DNA from: Shinisaurus crocodilurus | Taxonomy: Eukaryota; Chordata; Lepidosauria; Squamata; Shinisauridae | DNA: 64,000 nucleotides | NCBI GenBank assembly: GCA_021292165.1 | Contig: JAHFWL010000259.1 | Location: 186,001 to 250,000, forward strand | Direction of reading: 5' to 3' | In this document: positions 10,928 through 21,032 of the stretch, piece by piece | Numbering within the stretch: the first letter of the stretch is position 1 | How the letters are laid out: each line of letters begins with the position of its first letter | The notes under the pieces: generated by a model | What the model was told of the DNA's origin: nothing | Database searches by the model: none | The model's input: only the letters and a program-made list of their open reading frames with translations | Position numbers and translations under genes: made by a program

Positions 10928-11417
10928 CTCCAGAGGCTTTGCTAGGAACATCTCTGTCGTCTTCCCTGTCTGCATCCTTCTGTTTGGATCCATCACCAAC
11001 TGAGCTATTGGGAGCACTCTGCACACGGACTCTACCTAATTTGGACGTTCTTCTCTTTGGACTTTTACTGTCAAGAAACTGCCACGAAAAGGACTGTTGT
11101 ACTTTTCATAGACTGTGTATTCTCCTGGCTATGGATGTGTCTTTGTTGAGGAGCCCAGAGCCCGGCTGGCTTGGGGCTATTTCCCGACTTCTGGACTTTC
11201 CTATGCCTCGACCCCTGTGGCGTAGAGATTCCAAGGCTGGGCGCTTTGGACCTTGGAATCCCTGCGTGTGGAGAAGTACTCTGGACTCAAGTCTGATCTT
11301 GTTCTGGACCCTGATTGTTGAGAGGCCTGGAGTCACCCTACATGGGGCCATCACACATATTTTGGAGCCGGCCTTTTTCAGTCTCATAACAAATTCCACA
11401 TTTGATTGCAGATGATA
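10928..11417. other. Unassigned sequence
   Basis: Open frames cross this stretch on both strands but none resembles a known protein, and the plus-strand one begins inside the neighbouring MITE, so they are not called as genes. Confidence 0.4.
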
Positions 11418-11861
11418 AGGCCTGACACCTAATTAAAAAAAACCTTACTTAATCGACTAATTTGTTAGTTGTCTGACAAATTAACCAATTAGAACTGTGT
11501 AAATGTGCAACTGCACAAAACAATAATTTTAGTCAATCGATGGATTAATTAGTGGAATGATTAATTATCCAATTAAACCTGCGTATCTGCAAATCTGTAT
11601 GCGTAAAACAATGTTTCCAAAGGCGGGAAACCTGGGTACGCGTGCGTCAGAGGGGGACTCAACCTAGAAAGAGGCATTCCCTCCTGAGCGCGAGACAAAC
11701 ACAGAACGTGCCCCCGGTGGTTTTTGTAACTTGTATTAAAAATAGTTAACCATTTTTAGACATTTGCTGCGCGGTTGACTGGGAATGCTTGTTTTTAGTC
11801 CATCGAAAGGTTTTTATTAATTGATTAATGCAATTAATTAACAAAATATTGCAGCCCTAAA
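11418..11861. mobile_element. Possible AT-rich hAT element
   Basis: The right end reads TTAACAAAATATTGCAGCCCTA, which resembles a hAT terminus (TAGGGCTGCAA in reverse). The subterminal sequence is full of ATTAATT and TAATCGA motifs on both sides. The left terminus is unclear and no TSD was confirmed. Confidence 0.35.
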
Positions 11862-11894
11862 GAAAACAGCATTTCAGGCTGCATTCATGGCAGT

Positions 11895-12050
11895 CTTCTC
11901 TGATGTGGTGCCCTCCAGATATATTGAATGGCAACACCCACCATTCCCAGCATGGCCAATATATTATCCTACATAGTATGTACACTTTCCTAGGAATAAG
12001 TCCCAGGGGACTTACTTCTGAGTAGACATGCATAGGATTGCAGCGTCAAG
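11895..12050. mobile_element. Half family B MITE followed by a family D palindrome
   Basis: GATGTGGTGCCCTCCAGATA at 11899-11918 through CCATTCCCAGCATGGCC is a family B left half. From about 11968, TAGGAATAAGTCCCAGGGGACTTACTTCTGAGTAGACATGCATAGGATTGCAG is a family D hairpin with the GGACTTACTTC core. Confidence 0.6.
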
Positions 12051-12289
12051 CTCTTTATGTTGTTGCCTCGTTGGCTGATCCAGGGTCTGCGGCTTATGGC
12101 TTACTTTGCTCTCACACTCGTCTATGGAATTTGGAGTCGGCCTGCAAGGTACCCTGAGGACAAGGGGAGAGCCTCGACCACAACAGAGCCTTCTACTCCC
12201 TGCTTGTCAAAACTGAGAGAGACTGGGAATCTTTGCTGGACCAGGAAAGGGATGCAAGCAAGTCCCGTACGTGGATGCTCCCGTTCCTG

Positions 12290-12372
12290 ACCATTGGCCA
12301 TGCTGGCTCGGGCTGATGGAAGCTGATGTCCAAAACATCTGGAAGGCACTGGGTTGGGGAAGGCCCAGTTCA
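12290..12372. mobile_element. Family B MITE right half
   Basis: The right arm (TGGCCATGCTGGCTCGGGCT ... ACATCTGGAAGGCACTGGG ... TTGGGGAAGGCCC) is present; the left arm is missing or unrecognisable. Confidence 0.55.
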
Positions 12373-12424
12373 TCATCCCAGCCTGAGGCTTGCTCTGCTG
12401 GATCTGGCCTAGGATGACAGGAGG

Positions 12425-12575
12425 AGACTTCGGTTCACATCCCCATTTGGCTATGAAGCTCACTGGGTCATCAACTCTCAGCCTAAACCACCCCACAGGG
12501 TTGTTGTGAACAGAACAAGCAGGGGAGGACCATGTACACGACCCTGAGCTCCTTAAGGGAGGCTGGGATATCAAC
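12425..12575 (+). repeat. Sauria-like SINE, diverged
   Basis: The middle and 3' blocks of the Sauria SINE are seen: GGCTATGAAGCTCACTGGG, TCTCAGCCTAAACC, CACAGGGTTGTTGTGA and CCATGTACACGACCCTGAGCTCC. The tRNA head is degraded and the tail short. Confidence 0.6.
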
Positions 12576-12716
12576 ATCATCTTCATACATCTTGCGGGAA
12601 TCAGATTTTAGCATTCATGATCCTTTCCTTCCCCTCCACCGTTCCATTTTCTTTCCCACAAGTTTTTATGCATCATTACCCCCTTTTAATGTATTTAACG
12701 ATAGAGGCCTATAAAT

Positions 12717-12720
12717 GTAT

Positions 12721-12751
<31 letters not shown>

Positions 12752-13447
12752 GCGATCACTCGTGACCGAGTAAGATTGTCTTCCACGATAAAATTACAAA
12801 AAGAAAATTATAAAAGGAGGAAATTCTAAAAAATTGTGTAGGCTCTAGCAATGGGTCCGTAAGTGACTGTGGAGGCCAATTCTAGATCCACACAGCTTCC
12901 CACAGTGAGGACACAGGTTACCAGATGGAAGACGGTCCTGTAAAGGATTCGTTTGACGTGCTTTTCGCTTAGCACGTTTCTCCCTTTCACCTTGCACTCG
13001 GGCTTCTTCAAAGTCCATGGAACCTTTGTGAAAGGCCAACCTCCAGTTAGATCGTTCATGGGCCAGAGCTTCCCAGTTTTCGATGTTTATATTGCATTTT
13101 TTTAGATTAGCCTTAAGAACATCTTTAAACCTCTTATATTGACCACCAATATTCCGCTTTCCGTCCTTGAGCTGGGAATAAAGTAACGGCTTTGGGAGAC
13201 GGCAGTCAGGCATTCGAACAACATGACCGGTCCACTGAAGTTGGCGTTGAAGGATCATTTTTTCAACGCTAGTAGTCTTTGCTTCTTCCAGTACACTGAC
13301 ATTTGTTCGCCTATCTTCCCAAGTAAATCGCAGGATTTCCCGGAGGCAACGTTGATGAAACCTTTCAAGGAGGTGGAAGTGACGTTTATAGATAGTCCAT
13401 GTTTCGCAGGCATACAATAAAGTTAAAGTTAACAAATGTATGTACAT
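12717..13447 (-). mobile_element. Non-LTR retrotransposon 3' end with C-terminal zinc finger
   Basis: A 200-residue open frame on the minus strand (12845-13447) is the C-terminal part of a non-LTR reverse transcriptase ORF: LLYACETWTIYKRH near its start, then LERFHQRCLREIL, QLQWTGHVVRMPDCRLPK in the middle and a terminal C2H2 motif CPHCGKLCGSRIGLHSHLRTH (21 residues, split here as CPHCGKLCGSRIGL then HSHLRTH). The 3' end is an (ACT)n-type tract read on the minus strand (GTAGTAG on plus, 12718-12752). The same 3' end recurs, minus strand, at 39752-39850 and 46903-47045. The clade (I, RTE, Vingi-like) is not certain. 5'-truncated, but this part has no stop. Confidence 0.8.
12718..12752 (+). repeat. 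(GTA)n microsatellite at LINE 3' end
   Basis: Eleven or so GTA units directly abut the LINE 3' end, so the tract probably arose from the element's own tail. Confidence 0.8.
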
Positions 13448-14131
13448 GGTGCTTCACAGGGCAGCATGAGCAAAAAAAGGAAGGACGTAGGTCTCTGCCC
13501 CCACAGGGATTACAATCAAATGTTTTCCAGCAGGGAAGAGAACAGAGGAAGTGTGGGGAGAGCCAGACACAGAGATCTGTTACGTGCATGTAAGGTTTCC
13601 CAAGTGGACTGAAAAGAAAACATCCTGGTCTGGTTTGATGTGCAGGAATCAGCAGGTGGAACTCAACATTATTACCTGCTCACTGCGGTAGGTCAAACTG
13701 CTGTTGCAAGGACCAGTTCAAACGCTGGCGGCCGTTCCTTCTATTTCTGATGTTCAGATGGTGAGAGCCATTGCTTATGCAGCTAAAATGGCACCACCCA
13801 TGTCCAAGAAGCAGAGAACAGCAGGCTTGGGGGGAACCCCAGTTTTGCAGAAGTACCAAACATTCTTAAGGGGGGGGAACCCCTCCCCAAACAGGGCAAT
13901 GATGAGGACTGAGTTTGCTCCATGGCCATTGAATACTGGTTGACTGTTGGGGGTGGAAAACTGTGGCAGGGGGGGAATAGAATGGAATGGCTCTGGAATC
14001 AATAGCAGTACTCCACACTGCAACATCTTGTTGCAGATTCCACTTGTCCACTTTTGTTTAAATTCCCTTGGCGTTGGGGGTAAAGAGGGAGGGGAAGGAG
14101 AAACGTCATTTGGAGGTTAGGGCAGAGGTGC
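13448..14131. other. Unassigned sequence
   Basis: No gene or well-defined repeat was recognised. Several short G runs (13870-13880, 13965-13977). Confidence 0.4.
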
Positions 14132-14575
14132 CGTTTATTTTATTTATTTATTCAATACATTTTTATACCGCCCAATAGCCGAAGCTCTCTGGGCGGTTTA
14201 CAACAGTTAAAATCATAAAATACAATATAACATTTAAAACCACAGATTAAAAACAAACAGCAGAGCTAGCAGCAGCAGTTACAATAATGGAATTAAAAAA
14301 CAATTACAAGATTAAAATGATTAAGATGATTAAAATGATTAAAATGCCTGGGAGAACAGAAAGGCCTTCACCTGGCGCCGGAAAGAATACAAAGTAGGTA
14401 GGCGCCAGGCGAACTTCTTTGGGGAGCTCATTCCATAACTGGGGTGCCACAGCAGAAAAGGCCCTCCTCCTGGTAGCCACCTGCCTCATTATGAGGCAGT
14501 GTGCACAGAGTTGGGCCAAACAGATCCAAATGAACCAACTGGGGAAGATCCACGTGAGCAGGTACATATTTTAAA
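14132..14575 (-). mobile_element. L2-like LINE 3' end, minus strand
   Basis: The minus strand carries a short remnant of the L2-type ORF2 C-terminus (TRRRAFSAVAPQLWNELPKE) followed by the characteristic 3' UTR that ends CCGCCCAGAGAGCTTCGGC ... TATTGGGCGGTATAAAAAT and an AAATAAATAAA tail. The same 3' end is seen on the plus strand at 35560-36045. Confidence 0.82.
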
Positions 14576-14671
14576 TCCCTCAGCTGGCTGTTTGGCCATA
14601 GAGCGGAGAACCATAAGGTAGGAAGGGGCCTTGGAGGTGGTCTAGTCCAGCTCCCTGGCCTGCACTCAATG

Positions 14672-14990
14672 CCTGGGTTCGGACAACACGATAACCCACA
14701 TTCATGGGTTCAGTGTGGGTTGTCATTGAACTGTGGGTTCTTGTTGAAAAACGTGTGTTATCATGTTGTCTGAACCCAGCTGCACTAACAAACCATGGTT
14801 TATTCGCCACGAACAACCCATGAAGAGAACCCACATGGTTTGTTCTTGGCTTGTGAACTGTGGGTTGTTCGTGGGTAACAAACCAGACAACACGATAACC
14901 AACGTTCCAACGACGGCCCACGGTTCAACGACAGCCCACACACTCAACCCGTACTCAACCCTTGAGTGTGGGTTGTCGTGTTGTCGTGTA
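14672..14990. mobile_element. Family E fold-back element, AACCCA-rich
   Basis: Starting at GGTTCGGACAACACGATAACC, this stretch consists of many copies of AACCCA / TGGGTT in both orientations, with matching CACGATAAC and GTTGTCGTG segments. The open frames across it are low-complexity artefacts. Boundaries are approximate; related elements lie at 23697-24044, 31542-31811 and 63693-64000. Confidence 0.55.
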
Positions 14991-15600
14991 TCTCTGACAG
15001 ATAGTCACCCAGCTGCCTCTGCATCGGGCACCCGGCATCTTTATCTGGGCTGCTGCCAATGTTTACTTGTAAAAGGCCCCCCATCCTGGGTGACAGTTGC
15101 ACCTACGCTCCAGAGCGTGAACTCCGATAACGACAGGCAGCTGAGTAAGGAGAATTCAGGGCCCCAGTCACTGAAACCAAATGGAAGGAGACGGAACTCT
15201 TCCACCGGCGGAGCAGAGCAGAGACCGCCCGGCTGGGGTCTGGGGAAGAGAAGTGTGGAGAAGATTGATAGCCGCCCGTTGCCAGCTCGCCCTTTGCGTC
15301 TCACGTCTGAAGAGCTCCGCGCACAGAGCCCTGGGGGGGGGTGGGGGAGCAGCGGAAAAGCCAGAGTCAGCAGAATGAGCCATGCAAAGTGCAGGCCCCG
15401 GCTGTCAAGGACTGCTGTGGAAGAAAGGCAGCTGGCCAAAGGGAGAGTGGGGCGGCAGGGTGGGGGGGGGGGCGTTTCTCTCCCCCTCCCTCGCCCCGCT
15501 CACGGAACTGCAGCTCGGCATGGAGAAATGAAGCAGGTTAAACTTTGCCCCTTGCTTTCCCTCTGTGGCAGCTGCCACATTTCTGCTTGTTGTCGCCCTA
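14991..15600. other. Unassigned GC-rich sequence
   Basis: A plus-strand open frame spans the block, but it runs from repeat E on one side into MITE A on the other and encodes no recognisable domain. Treated as non-coding. Confidence 0.4.
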
Positions 15601-15735
15601 CAGTGTTCTCCAACCTTGGGTCCCCAGATGTTTTTGGCCTACAACTCCCAGCATGCCCCAGCCAGCGTAGCTGGCTGGGGCATGCTGGGAGTTGTAGGCC
15701 AAAAACATCTGGGGACCCAAGGTTGGAGAACACTG
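15601..15735. mobile_element. Family A palindromic hAT-like MITE, full length
   Basis: A 135-bp hairpin with 65-bp arms and the loop GTAGC. The arms pair essentially perfectly. The flanks TCGCCCTA and TTAATTAG do not form a TSD. Confidence 0.88.
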
Positions 15736-15779
15736 TTAATTAGAGGCATGGGGGGGGGCAGTTACAAAAGGGGCAAACC

Positions 15780-15984
15780 TGAAGAAGGACCGTTGCCAAG
15801 TTTGGAACCAGCTCTGCCCCCCCCCCCCCGTCTTTCTAAACAACGCTTTGATCTATAGCAGGAAGCAGGAGATGAGATCTCCCTCCATCATCCTCTGAAA
15901 AGCTCCGGTGCTGATCAAGCTGCTGTTTGAGGAGAAGGAGAAGCCCAAATGGGATCTCACCACCACCACCACCGCCTGGCAGGC
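15780..15984. other. Short unassigned stretch
   Basis: No feature recognised apart from poly-C at about 15819-15829 and a (CAC)n patch at 15958-15974. Confidence 0.3.
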
Positions 15985-16100
15985 ACTAGCGGCCCTCCAG
16001 TCCAGATGTTTTGGCCCGGGACGCCCATCGGCCCTAGCCAGCATAGCCAACGGCGAGGCATGGTGGGAGTTGTAGGGCAAAACATCTGGCGGGCCACCAG
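15985..16100. mobile_element. Family B-related palindromic MITE
   Basis: GGCCCTCCAGTCCAGATGTT ... AGCCAGCATAGCC on the left pairs imperfectly with GGGAGTTGTAGGGCAAAACATCTGGCGGGCC on the right. Strongly diverged. Confidence 0.6.
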
Positions 16101-16353
16101 TTGCCCATCTTCTGATTCAGCATGTTTCTCTCCACGCAGTGAAAAGTTTCACGGGCCAATTCCTGCCAATCGAGCCGCCGTTAAAGGCACGACGAGGGAT
16201 TCCCCCTTGGCGTCCCTCACAGGAGGCTGCAGATGGGGGGGGGAGGGAGAAACGCAGAGCGTGGCCTTGCTGCATCCCACCCTCTTGCCAACCCCACTTT
16301 TCCCATGAAAAAGGACTGCGACTATTTAAGAGGTACAGTACTTCAATCGTGAC

Positions 16354-16637
16354 CAGGGCCGGCCCAAGGCATTTTGCTGTCTGAAGCAAAGGACAAGATG
16401 GCTCCCCCTCCCGGTCCACGTACAAAAGACGACTGGACCGGCGGATGGATCTCTCTTCGGCGCTGGCACTGGGACAGCGTCCTCCTTCGCTCTGGAAGGC
16501 TGTGCAGGCTAGCTTAGGGAGTAAAGGCCAGGCTGCACGGCACAGACAGCTCTCTCTTCTGACACCTTGCTGCCGCCTCCCAGCATCTGCCGCCTGAAGC
16601 GACTGCCTCACGCTGCCTAAGGGTAGGGCCGGCCCTG
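16354..16637. mobile_element. hAT-like non-autonomous element
   Basis: Ends CAGGGCCGGCCC and GGGCCGGCCCTG are perfect inverted repeats. Flanks ATCGTGAC and ATCATGAT match at 6 of 8 positions, compatible with an aged hAT TSD. The right end is the same family as 5131-6499. Confidence 0.75.
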
Positions 16638-16657
16638 ATCATGATGAACCTTTGCAA

Positions 16658-17045
16658 AAGGGAGTTCCCTTCCTTTTTTCTTTTTTTGCATTTTTAAATT
16701 TTATTGAAAATAAAAGAAAACACAAACAGACAGTACCAAAAAAAAAAAAAAAACAACCCACCATACAAGACTAAACTAAAACGGACTTCCGATTTTCTCC
16801 ACAGCAAGTATAAGTAACAATAGTTTCTCTTACTCTATAATTACAGAGAAATTTCTCTTTTTTCCATTGTACCAAAATTTCCTTCTGATTCATCAATCCC
16901 ACAAAAACCACAAATCATTTTTTAAAAAAAAATTCTACAAAAAAGACGATCAGAAGTTTCCATTCAACCCTAAACATAGATATTAACTCTTCTCTAAATA
17001 TTGAGAAAAGTTTATCCGACATCTTCAGAAGGGAGTTCCCTTCCT
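16658..17045 (-). mobile_element. 5'-truncated L1-type LINE with 17-bp TSD
   Basis: The insertion 16675-17028 lies between perfect 17-bp direct repeats, AAGGGAGTTCCCTTCCT, at 16658-16674 and 17029-17045. Read on the minus strand it ends in an A-rich tail with TTCAATAAAATTT, a polyadenylation signal, and contains a GAGAAAATCGGAAGTCC block. Long TSD and A-tail indicate target-primed reverse transcription of L1 type. No coding sequence remains. Confidence 0.85.
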
Positions 17046-17069
17046 GGGTATTTCACTGTGGTGGGACTT

Positions 17070-17177
17070 GGGCCATGGTGAAGCAGCCAGATGGCCTGGA
17101 ATCATGCACTCCATGCTGGCTGGGATGATGGGAGCTGTAGTCTTAGACATTTGGAGGCTACCAGGCTGAGGAAAGGT
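17070..17177. mobile_element. Family B MITE remnant
   Basis: CATGCTGGCTGGGATGATGG, then AGCTGTAGTCTTAGACATTTGGAGG and AGGCTGAGGAAAGG form the right arm; the left arm is reduced. The CR1 at 17178 follows directly. Confidence 0.55.
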
Positions 17178-17735
17178 GTCATTCCCCTTTACTCGGCACT
17201 GGTTAGGCCTCATCTTGAGTACTGCGTCCAGTTCTGGGCACCTCACTTTAAGAAGGACATAGACAAACTGGAGAGGGTTCAGAGGAGGGCAACAAGGATG
17301 ATAAAGGGACTGGAAACAAGGCCCTATGAGGAGAGACTGAGAGAACTGGGCATGTTTAGCCTTCAGAAGAGGAGACTGAGGGGAGATATGATCGCACTCT
17401 TCCAGTATTTGAAGGGATGTCACACAGAGGAGGGCAAAGGTCTCTTCTCGTTCATCCCAGTTTGCAGGACACGGAATAATGGGCTCAAGTTACGGGAACC
17501 CAGATTCCACCTAAACATCAGGAAAAATTTCCTGACTGTCAGAGCAATAAGACAATGGAATCAACTACCTAGGGAGGTGGTGGGCTCTCCCAGTCTGGAG
17601 GCATTCAAGGTGCGGCTGGACAGACATCTGTCAGGGATGCTTTGACCTGGATTCCTGCATTGAGCAGGGGGTTGGACTCGATGGCCTTGTAGGCCCCTTC
17701 CAACTCTACTTTTCTATGATTCTATGATTCATACA
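17178..17735 (+). mobile_element. CR1 LINE, 5'-truncated
   Basis: The open frame from the truncation point to 17645 encodes the last ~155 residues of CR1 ORF2 ([57 protein letters not shown]). The 3' UTR passes through GCATTGAGCAGGGGGTTGG and ends in TTCTATGATTCTATGATTC, the CR1 tail. Uninterrupted, so relatively young. Same subfamily as 40393-41452. Confidence 0.92.
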
Positions 17736-17764
17736 CCATAGGGACAACCTCCAGTACGCAGCTG

Positions 17765-17910
17765 TGGCCTCGAGGCAGGCGAGGGCCACTTGTGGCCCTC
17801 TGGATGTTTCCACCCACAACTCCCATAATCTCTCACCATTGGGTGTGCTGGCTAGGGCTGATGGGGGCCATAGACCAAGACATGTGGAGGGCCACAAGTT
17901 TCCCAGCCCT
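17765..17910. mobile_element. Family B-related palindromic MITE
   Basis: Inverted arms GGGCCACTTGTGGCCCTC...TGGATGTTT and ACATGTGGAGGGCCACAAGT surround a degraded centre (ACAACTCCCATAATCTC, GCTGGCTAGGGCTGATGGG). Confidence 0.65.
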
Positions 17911-18412
17911 GCCTTAAAGGGGGTTTGGACTAAAATTGTCTGCTCTTTCCAACGCACTGCATGCTCCATTGATGGTCTGGACCAGTCGCTGGTCACCGAA
18001 GGAGAATTTGCCGGTGCTCTGCTGCATCGTGTCGAGATTCGTGTGCAGCCGCAGGGTGGCACACTGACCCATGAACATCGGGAGGGATCCTGAGCGAGCT
18101 GGGAATGACCCTCAGCCCAGCCTCCGTCTCCCATCACTTGGAGGATTCTTCATCCAGTCGTCAGTTGCGGCCCCACTCTCGTCTTCCCGCTTTCATCTCA
18201 AGGATCCAGTCCGCTTGCTTCGCAGCACAGGTTTAGCGAGCTGGTGTTCAAATCGACCTCAGTGCCGTCTTTGTCCGGTGGGGTATATCCGTGTAAAGCT
18301 CATGAATGGTTTCAGGGGCTATGAATCCGGCAAGTTCAGACAGGGAGAGACAAGGCGAAGAAACTGCAGCAGGCAGAGAAAATGGCTCCAGCAAAGGCTG
18401 AATGTGTAAGGC
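17911..18412. other. Unassigned sequence
   Basis: No gene or repeat recognised. Confidence 0.35.
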
Positions 18413-19175
18413 ACGGATGGGGGTCCTCGGGTTCCCCAGATGGCCACGCCCCCTTTCCCTGGCCACGCCCCCCTCACCCTGGACTGCTGATCATTTGGTG
18501 GTTTCCCAGCTTTCCCATGTTTTTCCCCCAGTCTAAAAGGTTGAAATGCCTCTCCGAAGGCTTCGCTACAGGCAAGAAGAGCTTTCAGCTCAAATAGGCT
18601 GGCATTTTTGGTGTGTTTTGGCCCCACGCCTTTTGCCTTTGGCCCAGAGGCGGCGTTAGGGGGCAGCCCACTAGGGCCGGAGCCCCGAATCTTTCATTTG
18701 GAGCCCCGAATCCCTTGGACTTGGAGGCCCTCTGCCCCACCACCCTGCTGTCCATGGGAACTTGCTGAAATAAAGGGACAGGGGCCCTGAGGATCTCTGT
18801 TGCATCGGACCCTCCTGGATGAGCTGGCTTTTGGCCCACATCACCTCCTTCTGCCCCCCCTTGAATCTTTCTGTCCGAGGGTTTTCTTTCCGAAATCAGA
18901 TGCCCTCCTCTCCCCTGTCCATAGGTCACTTTTTACAAATAGGGGTGTCCTTAAGAGACAAGGCCCTTTAGAGACACATACACGCAGAGAGACTTTAGAG
19001 CATGTCCATTAGCATATGCATATTTGTGCTTTTTTTGTCCTGTGGGCCTGAGCCCCAGATCTTTTCAGTACCTAGCACCACCCCTGCTTTGGCTACACTC
19101 ACCACTGCCGCCCCCCCCCAACCTTATCCCAAACTGAATTTGGCCATCAGGCTAAAAGGATCTCGACCTCACCTG
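18413..19175 (+). mobile_element. Family G hAT-like element interrupted by family F
   Basis: Left part 18413-18644 (GGCCACGCCCCCTTTCCC, TCTAAAAGGTTGAAATGCC, CAAATAGGCTGGC) and right part 19087-19175 (CTGAATTTGGCCATCAGGC, TAAAAGGATCTCGACC) together form one family G copy. The F element at 18645-19086 splits it. Confidence 0.65.
18645..19086 (-). mobile_element. Family F hAT-like element, complete copy
   Basis: Ends CAGAGGCGGCGTTAGG and CCTAGCACCACCCCTG are imperfect inverted repeats. Flanks CTTTGGCC (18637-18644) and CTTTGGCT (19087-19094) match at 7 of 8, a hAT-type TSD. The interior matches 4391-4737 and 4173-4245 in opposite orientation. No transposase frame. Confidence 0.8.
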
Positions 19176-19376
19176 TGTTGTCCTCCAGACCAGAGGTTGT
19201 AGAACAACAACCCTCTGGGCAGCAGGGGCTAAATGCTCTCACATCTCATCTCCTGCTGAGTGAAAGGAGGTGGATAAATAGACTCGCAGTACTCAAGGCT
19301 GCCAGCAAATTTTTTTTCAACACAGCTCCTGTGCTTTTAACAGGTACATAACAGGTAGTTGTCCAAGAGGTCAATA

Positions 19377-19565
19377 CAGGCCTGTGGCTCACGCTGGCTC
19401 AGCTTGTCTGAGCGTGGAAAGCTAAGCAGGGTCAGGCCTGGTGATTACTTGGATGGGAGACCCCTCCTCTAGTTTCCTGCATTGAGCAGGGGGTTCAACT
19501 GGATAGCCTTGTAGGCTCCTTCCAACTCTATGATCTATGAAATCTATAAGCTTTCCTCATCTCTG
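19377..19565 (+). repeat. 5S-SINE (5S rRNA-derived head, CR1-like tail)
   Basis: GCTAAGCAGGGTCAGGCCTG, then GATTACTTGGATGGGAGACC, matches the 5S rRNA internal control region (box A, intermediate element, box C). It is followed by CTCCTCTAGTTTCCTGCATT, a CR1-like AGCAGGGGGTTCAACTGGAT and a CTATGATCTATGAAATCTAT tail. Other copies: 32372-32556, 42343-42485, 43200-43352, 45858-46134, 47919-48094, 50606-50790. Confidence 0.8.
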
Positions 19566-19814
19566 TATTTCCATAGCTAAACATAGGAGTGGGTGAACCC
19601 AATTCATCAGCAGAAACATGGATGAACAACAGGTGAACTCTTCTTGAACTTAGCAGGAAAACGTATTTTAAACACACACACGAGAACAATAAGTCTATTT
19701 AAAACGATGCTTTATGATGTCTGAAATCCCTTTTTATTATACTAGAAGAGTAGATGCTTTACCCACTGACTCACATATATTATCTGTATTCTGATTCCAT
19801 GAAAGCTTGTACCA

Positions 19815-20040
19815 TAATAAGGCTGTAATCCTATACGCACTTACCTGTGAGTAAGTCTCATTGAACTCACTGGGACTTACTTCTAAGTAGACCTGCCTAG
19901 GATTGCGCTGTAAATCTGTCAAGTCTTTAAGGTGCCACAAGACTCTGACAGTGCAAACCTATGCACATCTACTCAGAAGTAACTCCCATTGAATTCAAGG
20001 GGGCTTACATCCAGGTAAGGGGGCATGGGATTGCAGCCTT
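19815..20040. mobile_element. Two adjacent family D palindromes
   Basis: GTAATCCTATACGCACTTAC ... GAGTAAGTCTCATTGAACTC ... GGGACTTACTTCTAAGTAG ... CTAGGATTGCGC (19815-19915) is a hairpin. A second, more decayed copy spans 19945-20037 (GCAAACCTATGCACATCTAC ... GGGATTGCAGCC). Confidence 0.65.
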
Positions 20041-20245
20041 AGTTGCTTTTGCTGCAACAGATTAAGCAGACTACCCTCTTCGATATCTTTATTAGATTTA
20101 AAATTTGCTGCCATTTTTCATCTATGCTTAAATCAATTTGTATAATAGTACAGCTATTTTTAAAATATATAATAGAAACATTATCCAGCTTCATCTGACA
20201 TGACTCTTATGCCTTGTGGCAAGCAATCCTATATGGCAATCCTAT

Positions 20246-20385
20246 ATGGCAGCCTTCCCCAACCTGGTGCCCTCCAGATGTGTTGGACTACAATTCCCAT
20301 AATTCCCAGCCAACATGGCCATTGGCCATGAATGATGGGGGTTGCAGTCCAACACATCTAGAAGGCACCAGGTTGGGAAGCGTGC
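20246..20385. mobile_element. Family B palindromic MITE
   Basis: Arms CAGCCTTCCCCAACCTGGTG and CACCAGGTTGGGAAGCGTG with GATGTGTTGGACTACAATTC and its imperfect complement TTGCAGTCCAACACATCTAG. Flanks CTATATGG and CTATACAC are similar but not a clean TSD. Confidence 0.78.
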
Positions 20386-20470
20386 TATACACACATACCT
20401 GGGAATAAGTCCCATCAAATTCAAGGGGGATTCCTTCTATGAAGATACGTATAGGATTGCTCTGTCAATG
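20386..20470. mobile_element. Family D fragment
   Basis: ACCTGGGAATAAGTCCCATC...AATTCAAGGGG...ATACGTATAGGATTGCTCTG keeps the D-type half hairpin. Confidence 0.5.
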
Positions 20471-21032
20471 AGCTTTTCTACACAAGGGATTTATTGTGTG
20501 CTCGTCGTTCCCTACTCACAGTTGTTTACAGTTCTTTAGACAATGCCGTGACCCTCCAGTTTCGCTTCTGTCTCTAACCAGCACTTTTTTTTTTTAGAGC
20601 AGGGAAAATGAGGTATTATTTCTGATGGCAAAAGAAAACGCTGTTTCCACTCGTGTATTTGCACTATTCCGCTATAGCGCAGTGTCACCTAGAGGTTATG
20701 TACTGGCAAAGCAGGAAAGGAAACGCTCCTCGTGTAGCGCTTGGATCTCAATTCTGCGACGAAACTGAGAGCAGATGCAGCGGATTAACAGCTTCGTGTA
20801 GAAAAGCCCAACACCCATCCCTGCATCTTCTCCACATTGCAACAGCAACATCTCAAGTTTTTTTTTCTTTCCTGCTCGAGGAACAGAGCCTCTGCCCCCA
20901 AAAGGGACATTCCCTTTCTTAACCGTATCTGTTATCCCAGGATGAATCATTAGCAGCTTGCGTGCACTGAAATGGTATCCAAGGGGCTTTCCAGATTATC
21001 ATTCCATTGTGCAATATACGCATATATCCAAT
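20471..21032. other. Unassigned sequence
   Basis: No gene or repeat recognised. Confidence 0.35.

Noticed and set aside
14763..15743. A 326-residue plus-strand open frame.
   Set aside because: It starts in a fold-back repeat and ends in a MITE. No domain is visible in the part between.
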